Below are positions 1 through 5,870 of a stretch of 7,155 nt of DNA, in pieces (position 1 is the stretch's first letter; each line of letters starts with the position of its first letter). The notes under the pieces are model-generated. The model did no database searches. It was not told the origin of the DNA and was given only the letters and a program-made list of their open reading frames with translations. Both the position numbers and the translations under genes were made by a program. The stretch lies in contig CALESS010000178.1 of the NCBI GenBank assembly GCA_937907495.1, forward strand, positions 1 through 7,155, read 5' to 3'. This stretch comes from an uncultured Anaerolineaceae bacterium (lineage in GTDB: Bacteria; Chloroflexota; Anaerolineae; Anaerolineales; Anaerolineaceae).

Positions 1-402
1 GAACACTTCCGGCAGATAATAAACCGGGGTGGGCGGGCAATGCAATTGCAGCAGATCCAGCGCTTCGGTTTGCAGGTTCTTCAAGCTGCGCTCCACGAAA
101 GCCGTCAGGTTCGCCCGGTTGTAGCCCGCGGCTGAATGCGGGCTTAAACGGCGGCCCGCCTTGGTGGCGATGTGAATGGGCTGGCTGGTTGAGCGGCGCA
201 GTTTCGCCAGCAGGCGTTCACTGATGCCGTCACCGTACACATCGGCGGTATCGAAGAAGTTGACGCCCAGTTCCACCGCCCGCAGCAAAGCCGCCAGCGA
301 TTCGGCCTCATCCGTCGGCCCCCAGGCGCCGCCAATTGCCCAGGCGCCAAAACTCAGGCTGGAAACCCGCCAGCCCGTCCGTCCCAACTCACGATATTGC
401 AT
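1..402 (-). CDS. Aldo/keto reductase, N-terminal 134 residues (3' end cut by window edge)
   Basis: The reverse strand translates from an ATG at 402 without a stop to base 1, giving 134 residues of an aldo/keto reductase. These are (beta/alpha)8-barrel, NADPH-dependent cytoplasmic oxidoreductases of about 280-330 residues, so the C-terminal half is missing only because the window ends. All four residues of the family's catalytic tetrad are visible. They are Asp51 and Tyr56 in 'NFFDTADVYG', Lys81 in 'IATKAG', and His121 in 'LLQLHCPP'. The opening 'MQYRELGRTGWRVSSLSFGA' is the standard first strand of the general stress/Gfo-like bacterial AKR group. The start is fixed by a near-perfect SD at 408-417. 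The gene lies 75 bases below the 478-1395 methyltransferase. A TGGCATAAT box at 455-463 could give it its own promoter. The substrate cannot be told. The family call is very safe. Confidence 0.93.
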   Translation of the reverse strand, partial: MQYRELGRTGWRVSSLSFGAWAIGGAWGPTDEAESLAALLRAVELGVNFFDTADVYGDGISERLLAKLRRSTSQPIHIATKAGRRLSPHSAAGYNRANLTAFVERSLKNLQTEALDLLQLHCPPTPVYYLPEVF

Positions 403-407
403 CGAAA

Positions 408-417
408 CACCTCCTTT
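408..417 (-). promoter_or_regulatory. Near-perfect Shine-Dalgarno of the aldo/keto reductase gene
   Basis: Read on the minus strand this is AAAGGAGGTG, a ten-base match to the anti-SD tail of 16S rRNA. It lies 5 bases before the ATG at 402. It is the strongest ribosome binding site in the window and fixes the start. It suggests high translation of the reductase compared with the weak sites of the genes above it. Confidence 0.85.
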
Positions 418-454
418 GAAGATCTGCCCTGGAATTCCTCGTCCTCCAGCAGCC

Positions 455-463
455 ATTATGCCA
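455..463 (-). promoter_or_regulatory. Possible extended -10 promoter for the aldo/keto reductase
   Basis: The minus strand reads TGGCATAAT, that is TGn followed by CATAAT (5 of 6 to TATAAT). Transcription would start near 448, leaving a leader of about 46 bases before the ATG at 402. No -35 hexamer is recognisable at 16-18 bases, so the call rests on the extended -10 pattern. The same nine bases occur at 3055-3063 at a similar distance from another gene. Confidence 0.3.
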
Positions 464-466
464 CAG

Positions 467-488
467 AAAAACCGCTTCTACCCGGCGG
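467..488 (-). terminator. Weak candidate terminator at the end of the 478-1395 methyltransferase gene
   Basis: On the minus strand a 4-bp stem (485-488 CCGC with 472-475 GCGG) is followed at once by five T (471-467). The loop contains the TAG stop. The stem is short, so it may only cause partial termination or be chance. Confidence 0.2.
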
Positions 489-1395
489 CGGAGTGCGCCA
501 GGATCAGGATATGCTCTTGCGGGAACTCTGCCCCGGCAGTTTGAATTTCCACCCGGTTGCGCCACTTTTCCTCGTTCACCGTCAGCGTGTGCAGCCCGCT
601 GATTTGCAGCCCCTGGCGGGTAAAGGCGGCGCGAAATTCCGCTTCGGTGAAGTATTGATAGCTCTCTCTTTGTTCGCTCTCCCACAGGTGCTTGCCCAGG
701 AAGATGGACTTGGTGATATAGCGGGTGAAATCCCGCTGGCTGAGTTCCACGCACAGCGGGCTGCCCGCCGGGCGATAGGAGATGCGGAAGGGCTGATATT
801 GGCGGGCAAAGGTCTCAAAATCCTGGCGGGCTGCGGAATCCAGGAAGCGGATGCGCAGCTCCCGTCCCGGGTCACCGGGCGGTTCCAGGCCGTCAAACAA
901 CAGCAGCCAGCCGCCCGGCGCCAGGCAGCCAGCCGCTCCACCCAGCGCCTTCTCCACCCGCTGTTTGGCAAGTGGAACATCCACCTCGCCCATTTCTGCG
1001 GAAAAGGTGTCCGAGAAGACCTCGTGGAGGGCGTTAACCAGCAGCACCAGCTCAAATTTCCCCAGCCCGGTTAACAAAGCGGGGTCCGTAAAATCACCTG
1101 CCAGCCACCGGACGCCGGGGTAATCCCGCTGGCATTGCACCAGCGAGCGGGGGTTGTAATCCACCCCCACCGAGTTTTGCCGTGTGCAAAGCTGGGCATG
1201 GGCATCCAGCAGCGCACCCATCACCTGGCCTTCGCCGCAGCCCAACTCCAGCAGGCGCAGGGGCCGGCCCAATTGCGGCGAAAGCTGGCGAATCAACCCC
1301 GAGGCAGCCAGGATGGCCGCCCGCTTGCCCAGGTTCTCCATCGGCTGCAGGCGGGTCTCCCAGTAAAAATCCCAAAAGGCTTCGTTATCCGGCAT
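478..1395 (-). CDS. Class I SAM-dependent methyltransferase with C-terminal extension, substrate unknown
   Basis: This 305-residue cytoplasmic protein has a clear Rossmann-type methyltransferase core. Motif I is 'LLELGCGEGQ' (48-57). The acidic ribose-binding residue is Asp79 in 'GVDYN'. The motif II-like segment is 'LAGDF' (98-102). Motif IV is 'FELVLLVNALHEVF' (114-127), and 'LAPGGWLLLFDG' (158-169) gives the fifth strand. Before the core lies 'FWDFYWETRLQPMENLGKR' (7-25), a probable cap. After it about 130 residues form a second region ending in 'PQEHILILA' (292-300). That part makes it longer than a minimal 200-residue methyltransferase, and I do not recognise it as a named domain. The SD upstream of the ATG at 1395 is poor: GAGAGG is about 14 bases away. 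An upstream start is not suggested by any better site. It lies 78 bases below the kinase gene on the same strand. Small-molecule rather than DNA methylation is likelier, as no DPPY-type motif is seen. Confidence 0.9.
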   Translation of the reverse strand: MPDNEAFWDFYWETRLQPMENLGKRAAILAASGLIRQLSPQLGRPLRLLELGCGEGQVMGALLDAHAQLCTRQNSVGVDYNPRSLVQCQRDYPGVRWLAGDFTDPALLTGLGKFELVLLVNALHEVFSDTFSAEMGEVDVPLAKQRVEKALGGAAGCLAPGGWLLLFDGLEPPGDPGRELRIRFLDSAARQDFETFARQYQPFRISYRPAGSPLCVELSQRDFTRYITKSIFLGKHLWESEQRESYQYFTEAEFRAAFTRQGLQISGLHTLTVNEEKWRNRVEIQTAGAEFPQEHILILAHSAAG

Positions 1396-1437
1396 CGGAC
1401 CCTGGATTTCCTCTCCGGGTAACCAGGCTCCCGCCCG

Positions 1438-1451
1438 GCTCTGGGTAGAGC
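1438..1451 (-). other. Small stem-loop in the leader between kinase and methyltransferase genes
   Basis: A 5-bp perfect stem (1438-1442 with 1447-1451) encloses a four-base loop in the 78-base gap between the kinase stop and the methyltransferase start. There is no T-run on either side, so it is not a terminator. It could shape the 5' end of the methyltransferase message or be chance. Confidence 0.25.
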
Positions 1452-1473
1452 GAAGATATACTATCCCGTTTTT

Positions 1474-2301
1474 TCATTTCTGCTCCAGGTGCGGCTCGAT
1501 GATGAAGGCAACCTTCAGCGCCCACTCCATCATCTCCTCCTCCCCGCGGTGCAGCGACCAACTGGCACTCAGGCAGGCATAGGCATAGGTGAAATCGAGC
1601 AGCCGCGGCAGCTCGATCGCCAGCAGGTCCGCCAGGATGGCGGCATTCCGCAGCAGGCGCGCCTCATTGTGCACGACCTCCGTCCTATCCGGGTTGCAGA
1701 GTGTATTGGCACAGTCGTAGGTGCGCTCGCCCCACAGCCCCTTGGGATCAAAAGCCAGCCAGCCGCGCCGGGATTGCCGGATGTTGCGATGGTGGATATC
1801 TCCATGCAGGACCCGCATCTCTCGCGGGTCTGCCAGCAAACGCCGGGCCAGGGTTGCGCCGCGCACATAGATTGAATCCCACCCGGCATCTTCCTCTGCG
1901 GCGGCCTGGGCAAACAACTCGCGAAACCAACGTTCCATCCCAAACAGGCCGTCCGGCGGGGCAGCCTGTGGCACCCCGTGAAGCTGCTGCAGCACCCCGG
2001 CGATGATGCGGGTGGCATTCTCATCCTCCCCGCGCGCCACCAGCGTGATCAGTTCATCGCCATCGGCATATTCCAGCAGTTGGGCGCCCGGGTCACAGCG
2101 CAACAGGCGTACGGCGCCGTGACCGTTGAAGAATTGCAAAGCCAGCGCGCCGGTCTGCTCTTCCGTCTCACCGGGGGCAAGCAGCTTGAGGATGACCCTC
2201 TCCCCGGCATGGTTGACCGTGTAGATGCGGCTGGTGACGGTCTGGGTTAGCAGTTGCGGGGCAGAGAGATTCCAGGCGGTCAGGTAGTCATTCAGAGTCA
2301 T
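1474..2301 (-). CDS. APH(6)/hydroxyurea-type small-molecule kinase
   Basis: The 275-residue product fits the aminoglycoside/hydroxyurea resistance kinase family (APH(6)/hur, protein-kinase-like fold). This family transfers the ATP gamma-phosphate to a hydroxyl of a small molecule such as streptomycin. The likely ATP-binding lysine is Lys39 in 'VILKLLAP'. The family's 'GHGAVRLL' strand is at 60-67. The catalytic loop HGDxxxxN is 'HGDIHHRN' (166-173). The metal-binding 'FDPKGLWGE' is at 184-192, followed by 'YDCANTLCNP'. All catalytic residues look intact. The chosen ATG at 2301 overlaps the upstream methyltransferase stop as ATGA. An in-frame ATG at 2337 would add 12 low-complexity residues and a 40-base overlap, so I prefer 2301. 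The overlap implies translational coupling. Many chromosomal members have no proven resistance role, so calling it streptomycin kinase would go too far. Confidence 0.9.
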   Translation of the reverse strand: MTLNDYLTAWNLSAPQLLTQTVTSRIYTVNHAGERVILKLLAPGETEEQTGALALQFFNGHGAVRLLRCDPGAQLLEYADGDELITLVARGEDENATRIIAGVLQQLHGVPQAAPPDGLFGMERWFRELFAQAAAEEDAGWDSIYVRGATLARRLLADPREMRVLHGDIHHRNIRQSRRGWLAFDPKGLWGERTYDCANTLCNPDRTEVVHNEARLLRNAAILADLLAIELPRLLDFTYAYACLSASWSLHRGEEEMMEWALKVAFIIEPHLEQK

Positions 2302-3008
2302 TCTCCCGCCGCCTTCAGCCACCACAACCCGGTGCATTCCGGCAGGGTGGCGCCCTGTGAATTGGGGCGGATTTTCTCCAGCATCTCTGCCCCGAAGAAG
2401 AAGGCTGCCAACTCGCGGGCGATTTCCAGGCTCTCAAATTGATAATCCGTGCGGATCCACGTGTGCTGAAAGCCCGCTTGCTGCAAATAGGCGTAGTATT
2501 CCAGCAAGTGTTGCGGGGGGTGGGGAGTCTCGAAGCCCGTGCCAAGGGTCTCCAGCAATAAAAACGTTGCGCCCGGGCGCAGCAAACGGCGCACCTCGCT
2601 CATCACCCGCTCCAATTCCTGCCGCCAGGTTCGGGGATTATCCACCACGAGGTAGCAGATGCTCCAACCGGATATGACCAGGTCGGCAGTGGCAGCCGGC
2701 AGGGGGATCTGGCGGTGATCGCTGACGGCGGCCCCCCAGTGGGTGAATCCACGGGATGCCAGTTTGGCAATCGCCACCTCCAGCATGGATCGGGAGATAT
2801 CAAACGCCTGGATGGACCGGACAAGCGGGGCCAGCAGGCAGGTCAAACGGGCGGTGCCGGCGCCCAGTTCCACCACCCTGCACCCCTCCAACGGTTGGAT
2901 TTGTTGAATTGCGGTCAGGATATGGCCCTGGCAATCCTCGCGGGAGACCAGCGCCTCATATTGTTCGGCCTGGCTGCGGTAGATTTCGGGATGATCGGGT
3001 TCGGACAT
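2298..3008 (-). CDS. Class I SAM-dependent methyltransferase coupled to the kinase
   Basis: From the ATG at 3008 this is a 236-residue class I methyltransferase of the Methyltransf_11/25 type. Motif I is 'VVELGAGTARLT' (45-56). The acidic residue at the end of strand 2 is Asp70 in 'AFDISRSML'. 'ADLVISGWSICYL' (108-120) is motif IV, and 'LLRPGATFLLLET' (142-154) is the fifth strand. The C-terminal part has 'WIRTDYQFES' and a 'LPECTGLWW' end (222-230), probably the substrate-facing lid. The frame is open back to 3221, but those extra 71 residues look non-coding and would overlap the preceding gene by 68 bases. The protein family pattern begins at 'MSEPDHPEIY'. The SD before 3008 is weak. The stop TGA (2298-2300) shares bases with the kinase ATG (2299-2301). 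Methyl donor binding is well supported; the acceptor is unknown. Confidence 0.9.
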   Translation of the reverse strand: MSEPDHPEIYRSQAEQYEALVSREDCQGHILTAIQQIQPLEGCRVVELGAGTARLTCLLAPLVRSIQAFDISRSMLEVAIAKLASRGFTHWGAAVSDHRQIPLPAATADLVISGWSICYLVVDNPRTWRQELERVMSEVRRLLRPGATFLLLETLGTGFETPHPPQHLLEYYAYLQQAGFQHTWIRTDYQFESLEIARELAAFFFGAEMLEKIRPNSQGATLPECTGLWWLKAAGE

Positions 3009-3054
3009 ACACAACTCACGGAAAGGGGATTGGAGAGCCAGCGATGGTGCGCTA

Positions 3055-3063
3055 ATTATGCCA
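3055..3063 (-). promoter_or_regulatory. Possible extended -10 promoter for the methyltransferase-kinase pair
   Basis: The minus strand reads TGGCATAAT, an extended -10 form (TGn plus 5 of 6 to TATAAT). A start near 3048 would leave a leader of about 40 bases before the ATG at 3008. No -35 is seen at the usual distance. It overlaps the base of the hairpin at 3062-3116, so a terminator-then-promoter arrangement is possible. Confidence 0.35.
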
Positions 3064-3116
3064 TACAATCCCAAAGCGCCTTCCAGCAAATGTGGAAGGC
3101 GCCGAAGGGCTGTATG
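3062..3116 (-). terminator. Long nested hairpin after the secreted-protein gene, probable terminator
   Basis: A perfect 10-bp stem (3076-3085 with 3093-3102, GCGCCTTCCA and its complement) encloses a 7-base loop. Two further paired segments lie outside it: 3070-3072 with 3107-3109 (CCC/GGG), and 3062-3067 with 3111-3116 (CATACA/TGTATG), separated by small internal loops. It sits 38 bases after the stop of the 3154-3870 gene. On the minus strand the core stem is followed by TTTGGGATTGT, a poor T-run. It may terminate inefficiently, or protect the 3' end. The structure is plain in the sequence; the role is inferred. Confidence 0.5.
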
Positions 3117-3153
3117 AATTGTGAGAGGGGGGATTCGCCGGGCGAAACCTGGT

Positions 3154-3870
3154 CTACTTTTGAACCATGGGCATAAAGGCCAGCCCAAAGGGAGGCGGCT
3201 CGTAGAAAACCCGGAAACCACAAAGCTGCATTGTATTTCCGATAACGTTAGGGCGCCAATTAATTACATAGGAGTACAGACTGTAATCCACCACATGATT
3301 GATTAGCGCCGAATCGGAAAAGCCATTCCCTAGATTGCCAGTTGAAGATACCCCCCATTCCTGGACGAGCGCCCCATACAAATCATAAACGGTCACCCAG
3401 GCCATGGAATCACTCTCACTGGTATCCGTGTAAAACATGCGCAGCGTGTTAATCGTCGCACCTTGCGGGAGATCCAGGGTGGTATTGAAAACGACAAATG
3501 AATCACCGGCAGAAAGATAGAAGCACCCCCCACCGGAAGTGGGGACGTAAGAGGCTCCGCTGGAGCGCGGTCGCAGCGTAGTTCCCGCCACCCGCCAGGA
3601 GAGCAAAGCCTTGGCGTCATTTTCTGCCGCCGGCAGCAATTCCGGGGTAGGCGGCACGTACGGCGCAGCGATTGAACCCGGTTCTGCACTGCTGGTCCAC
3701 TCCAAAAGTGCCGGGTCCAGCGGGCGGGTTAACTCGGCAGAGCTATCTCCGCCCTCCCCCCCGCTTTGTGCCATCACCTGCTGGGCGATAAAAAAGCTGG
3801 CAAACACAGCCGTAAGTGCAATCAAGGCAGCGAGGCTGACGAAGAGCAGACGCTTGCGGCTTGTGATCAT
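3154..3870 (-). CDS. Secreted protein with signal peptide and FMPMVQK tail, function unknown
   Basis: The 238-residue product starts with a classical signal peptide. It has basic residues at 5-7, a hydrophobic run at 8-29, and a likely signal peptidase I site after Ala34 ('QQVMA|QS'). Next comes an acidic, proline-rich linker (about 36-82), then a beta-rich domain (about 88-225). That domain contains 'TLRPRSSG', 'GGGCFYLSAGDSF', 'LDLPQGATINTLRMFY', 'WVTVYDLYG' and 'NTMQLCGFRVFYEP'. Cys116 and Cys217 are its only cysteines outside the cytoplasm and could form a disulfide. The protein ends 'FGLAFMPMVQK', like the short 'YLPLVxR/K' tails I recall on Chloroflexi surface proteins. The ATG at 3870 has SD AAAGGAG (3878-3884) seven bases away. 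It has its own promoter at 3963-3991. I recall similar uncharacterised proteins in Anaerolineae but cannot name a function. Extracellular location is well supported. Confidence 0.85.
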   Translation of the reverse strand: MITSRKRLLFVSLAALIALTAVFASFFIAQQVMAQSGGEGGDSSAELTRPLDPALLEWTSSAEPGSIAAPYVPPTPELLPAAENDAKALLSWRVAGTTLRPRSSGASYVPTSGGGCFYLSAGDSFVVFNTTLDLPQGATINTLRMFYTDTSESDSMAWVTVYDLYGALVQEWGVSSTGNLGNGFSDSALINHVVDYSLYSYVINWRPNVIGNTMQLCGFRVFYEPPPFGLAFMPMVQK

Positions 3871-3962
3871 ATTTTTACTCCTTTGTTTCCAGGGGAATAG
3901 AAGGAAAATAAGAGAAAAAACCCAAAGCCTGAATATCCGGCAGCGATTCCTTCTCCATATTG

Positions 3963-3991
3963 ATTATACAAAATTCAGGAGCGGAATCCAA
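3963..3991 (-). promoter_or_regulatory. Sigma70-type promoter for the secreted-protein gene
   Basis: On the minus strand TTGGAT (3986-3991) is followed by a 17-base spacer and a perfect TATAAT (3963-3968). The -35 matches TTGACA at only its first three bases, while spacing and -10 are ideal. The start should fall near 3956-3958, giving a leader of roughly 86 bases before the ATG at 3870. The 170-base region is AT-rich relative to its surroundings, and I see no good terminator for the dynamin gene in it. There is only a 4-bp CGCC/GGCG hairpin near 4008-4018 on the minus strand. Confidence 0.7.
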
Positions 3992-4040
3992 CCATTTTTG
4001 TCTTAAATCGCCCCGGGCGGCTTTACAGTGTGAGAGCGGG

Positions 4041-5795
4041 CTACTTCACCAGCATCTCCACCCGCGCCTTCAACCCCGAGATGCCCTGGCGCAATTCTTC
4101 CAGCCGGGCTTCTGCCTGGCGGATGTGCTCTTCTTCCGCATGCACAAAGCGGGTGTAGGGGGTGATGTTATTCTGCAAGCGGGCAATGGCATTCGCCGAC
4201 TCACTGCTGAAAGCGGTTGTCAGCGCTTCATTCAGGTTCGCCCGCAGGCTGACAATCTTCTGGCGGAAGTTATCCTTGGCCTGTTTGCGTTTGTAGGGGA
4301 TGACAAAGAAGCCCACGATGGCCAGGGTGCCGGCCGCGATAATGCCGGTGATATCCAGGGCGGAGGAGAGCAGGGCCGTGGAGACCAGCACCCCCAACCC
4401 CACCGCACCAGCCTCAAAGAGCGCAGTCTGGGCGACGGCAGCTTCCACATTGGCAGCCAGTTGGCTGGCTTCCTTCAACCGGTCATAGCCTTCGATGATG
4501 GTGTTGACTCGCTTGCCCACTTTGTCCATCAACTCCCGGCGCTGGGCGGCCTGCGGACTGCCCACCCCACCATCCACAACCTGGTCCTGGTGGGCGGTCT
4601 GGCGGCGCTGCAGATAGGCCATGACCTGCTGCCATTCGCGCAAATCCTTCTCCACCAGCCAGTCAATGATGCTGTGAACCTGCTCGTTGATCTGCCGGGA
4701 GACATCCATCAGTACTTCCTGCTCAAAATTCGCCCGGATGCGATCGCCGCGCACCAGGTGATGGATGTTGGTCAGGCGCAGGGTGCGGTCAAAAAAGTCC
4801 AGCCCGCGCATCTCCAGCCGGTGCAGGATGTTCTCAACCTCGGCCAGGCGCGGCGCAAGCTCGATCTGCAAATCGTGTTGATAAGCCCGGAGGGCGGTCT
4901 CCAGCGAATCGGCTGTGACCTTATCGGCCTGCAATTCCTCCGCCCGGGCGTGCGTGGCTGCCGCGGCACTCTCGATCAGGTTTTCCGCCACCCCCAGCGG
5001 ATTGTTGAATTTGAGCCGCAGCCGGGAGCCATCATCCAGGGTGGTGGTGATGTATTTCTCCAACGCATCCATGCGGCTGGCCGCGCGCATGGCCTGGCGG
5101 GTGCTTTCATCGGCCTCTGCCAGGGAGCGCTGAGCCAGGCGGGCAGAAACGGGGAACAAGACGGGCGCCTCGCCCAGGGTGAGGGTGGCATACTTCAGGA
5201 CATAAGCCTGCGCCTCCTCCAAAGCCGCCTGGTCTTCAAAGATATCGGCCTTGTTGAGAACGAAAACCACCTTTTTGCCCCAGCCCAAAATACGCTGCAA
5301 GAACTGGCGTTCGCTCTCGGTGAGCGGGCGGTCGGCGGAGGTGGTGAACAGCACCAAATCACTGCGCGGCACGAACTCATCCGTCAGGCGTTCATGCTGG
5401 CGGATGATGGCATTCGTGCCCGGAGAATCAACGATATTCACTTCCTTGAGCAGCGGCAGTGGATAGGTGACGATGGCATACCCTTCATCCATTACGCTTT
5501 CGCTCTTCTCCTCGCCCCATTTGATCAGGGTTACGCGGGAGGTGGTGGGGGTGACGCCTTCCGCCAGCACCCGCTCACCCAGCAGCGCATTGATCAGGGC
5601 GCTTTTGCCGGAATTAAACTCGCCCACCACCACGATCAGGAACAGCTCATCCAACTGCTGAGTGGCCTTGTGCAGGGCAGCCAGGGAACGCTCCGGCACG
5701 TCCATCTCCGCAAGCCGCAGCAATACGCTGGAAAGGGCGTCTTTTTCGTCCGTCAATAATCGGGTTTGTTCGTTGGTCAGCATGGATTGGCGCAT
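4041..5795 (-). CDS. Bacterial dynamin-like GTPase with C-terminal membrane hairpin
   Basis: This 584-residue protein is a bacterial dynamin-like GTPase, a family that binds and remodels or protects membranes using GTP. The GTPase domain spans about 50-255. G1 is 'GEFNSGKS' (58-65). The G2 region 'TPTTS' is at 82-86, with the conserved Thr. G3 is 'DSPG' (123-126), G4 'NKAD' (181-184) and a G5-like 'SAR' at 217-219. The helical stalk follows (about 265-455), with heptad-like stretches. Two hydrophobic segments at about 461-477 and 483-500, ending at 'YKRK', form the membrane paddle. A final coiled-coil-like helix (about 505-580) folds back as stalk. The SD AGAGGAG (5801-5807) sits 5 bases from the ATG at 5795, which favours Met1 over Met5. 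It lies 75 bases below the hydrolase-like gene and may share its transcript. It is a single dynamin, not the tandem pair seen in some bacteria. All GTPase motifs look functional. Confidence 0.93.
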   Translation of the reverse strand: MRQSMLTNEQTRLLTDEKDALSSVLLRLAEMDVPERSLAALHKATQQLDELFLIVVVGEFNSGKSALINALLGERVLAEGVTPTTSRVTLIKWGEEKSESVMDEGYAIVTYPLPLLKEVNIVDSPGTNAIIRQHERLTDEFVPRSDLVLFTTSADRPLTESERQFLQRILGWGKKVVFVLNKADIFEDQAALEEAQAYVLKYATLTLGEAPVLFPVSARLAQRSLAEADESTRQAMRAASRMDALEKYITTTLDDGSRLRLKFNNPLGVAENLIESAAAATHARAEELQADKVTADSLETALRAYQHDLQIELAPRLAEVENILHRLEMRGLDFFDRTLRLTNIHHLVRGDRIRANFEQEVLMDVSRQINEQVHSIIDWLVEKDLREWQQVMAYLQRRQTAHQDQVVDGGVGSPQAAQRRELMDKVGKRVNTIIEGYDRLKEASQLAANVEAAVAQTALFEAGAVGLGVLVSTALLSSALDITGIIAAGTLAIVGFFVIPYKRKQAKDNFRQKIVSLRANLNEALTTAFSSESANAIARLQNNITPYTRFVHAEEEHIRQAEARLEELRQGISGLKARVEMLVK

Positions 5796-5831
5796 GGGAA
5801 CTCCTCTGTTGGCGTTGGTAACTCAAACCGG

Positions 5832-5866
5832 GCCGCCCCGCCGGGTGGGCGGGCGGCGAATTTTTT
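5832..5866 (+). terminator. GC hairpin with T-run on the plus strand, between two minus-strand genes
   Basis: A 10-bp G/C stem (5832-5842 with 5848-5857, one bulged C at 5839) closes a five-base loop. On the plus strand it is followed by GAA and six T (5861-5866), the form of an intrinsic terminator. All genes here run the other way. On the minus strand the hairpin is preceded by AAAAAA and followed only by CCGGTTTGAG. It may therefore stop antisense transcription, attenuate weakly between the hydrolase-like and dynamin genes, or act as an RNA stability stem. Confidence 0.5.
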
Positions 5867-5870
5867 CAAT

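Noticed and set aside
397..1074. A 225-codon open frame on the plus strand over the methyltransferase gene
   Set aside because: It has the same register and the same cause as the frame over the dynamin gene. It starts with TTG, has no domain, and runs across the well-supported 478-1395 methyltransferase.
1457..1486. Promoter for the 478-1395 methyltransferase (minus-strand TAGTAT at 1458-1463)
   Set aside because: It matches TATAAT at only 4 of 6 positions, and the hexamer 17 bases upstream (GGAGCA) does not resemble a -35.
2302..2337. Earlier start for the kinase at 2337
   Set aside because: It adds 12 Gly/Val-rich residues and a 40-base overlap. The ATGA overlap at 2298-2301 is the usual coupled arrangement, and kinase-like sequence begins after it.
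3009..3221. N-terminal extension of the 2298-3008 methyltransferase from an in-frame ATG at 3221
   Set aside because: The extra 71 residues look like translated non-coding DNA, contain the hairpin region, and overlap the secreted-protein gene by 68 bases. The family pattern begins at the ATG at 3008.
3960..5759. A 599-codon open frame on the plus strand lying across the dynamin gene
   Set aside because: It starts with TTG and is in exact codon register with the dynamin frame. Its stops would need TTA, CTA or TCA codons in the dynamin gene, which are rare in GC-rich coding sequence. The translation has no recognisable motif, while the dynamin frame has every G motif.
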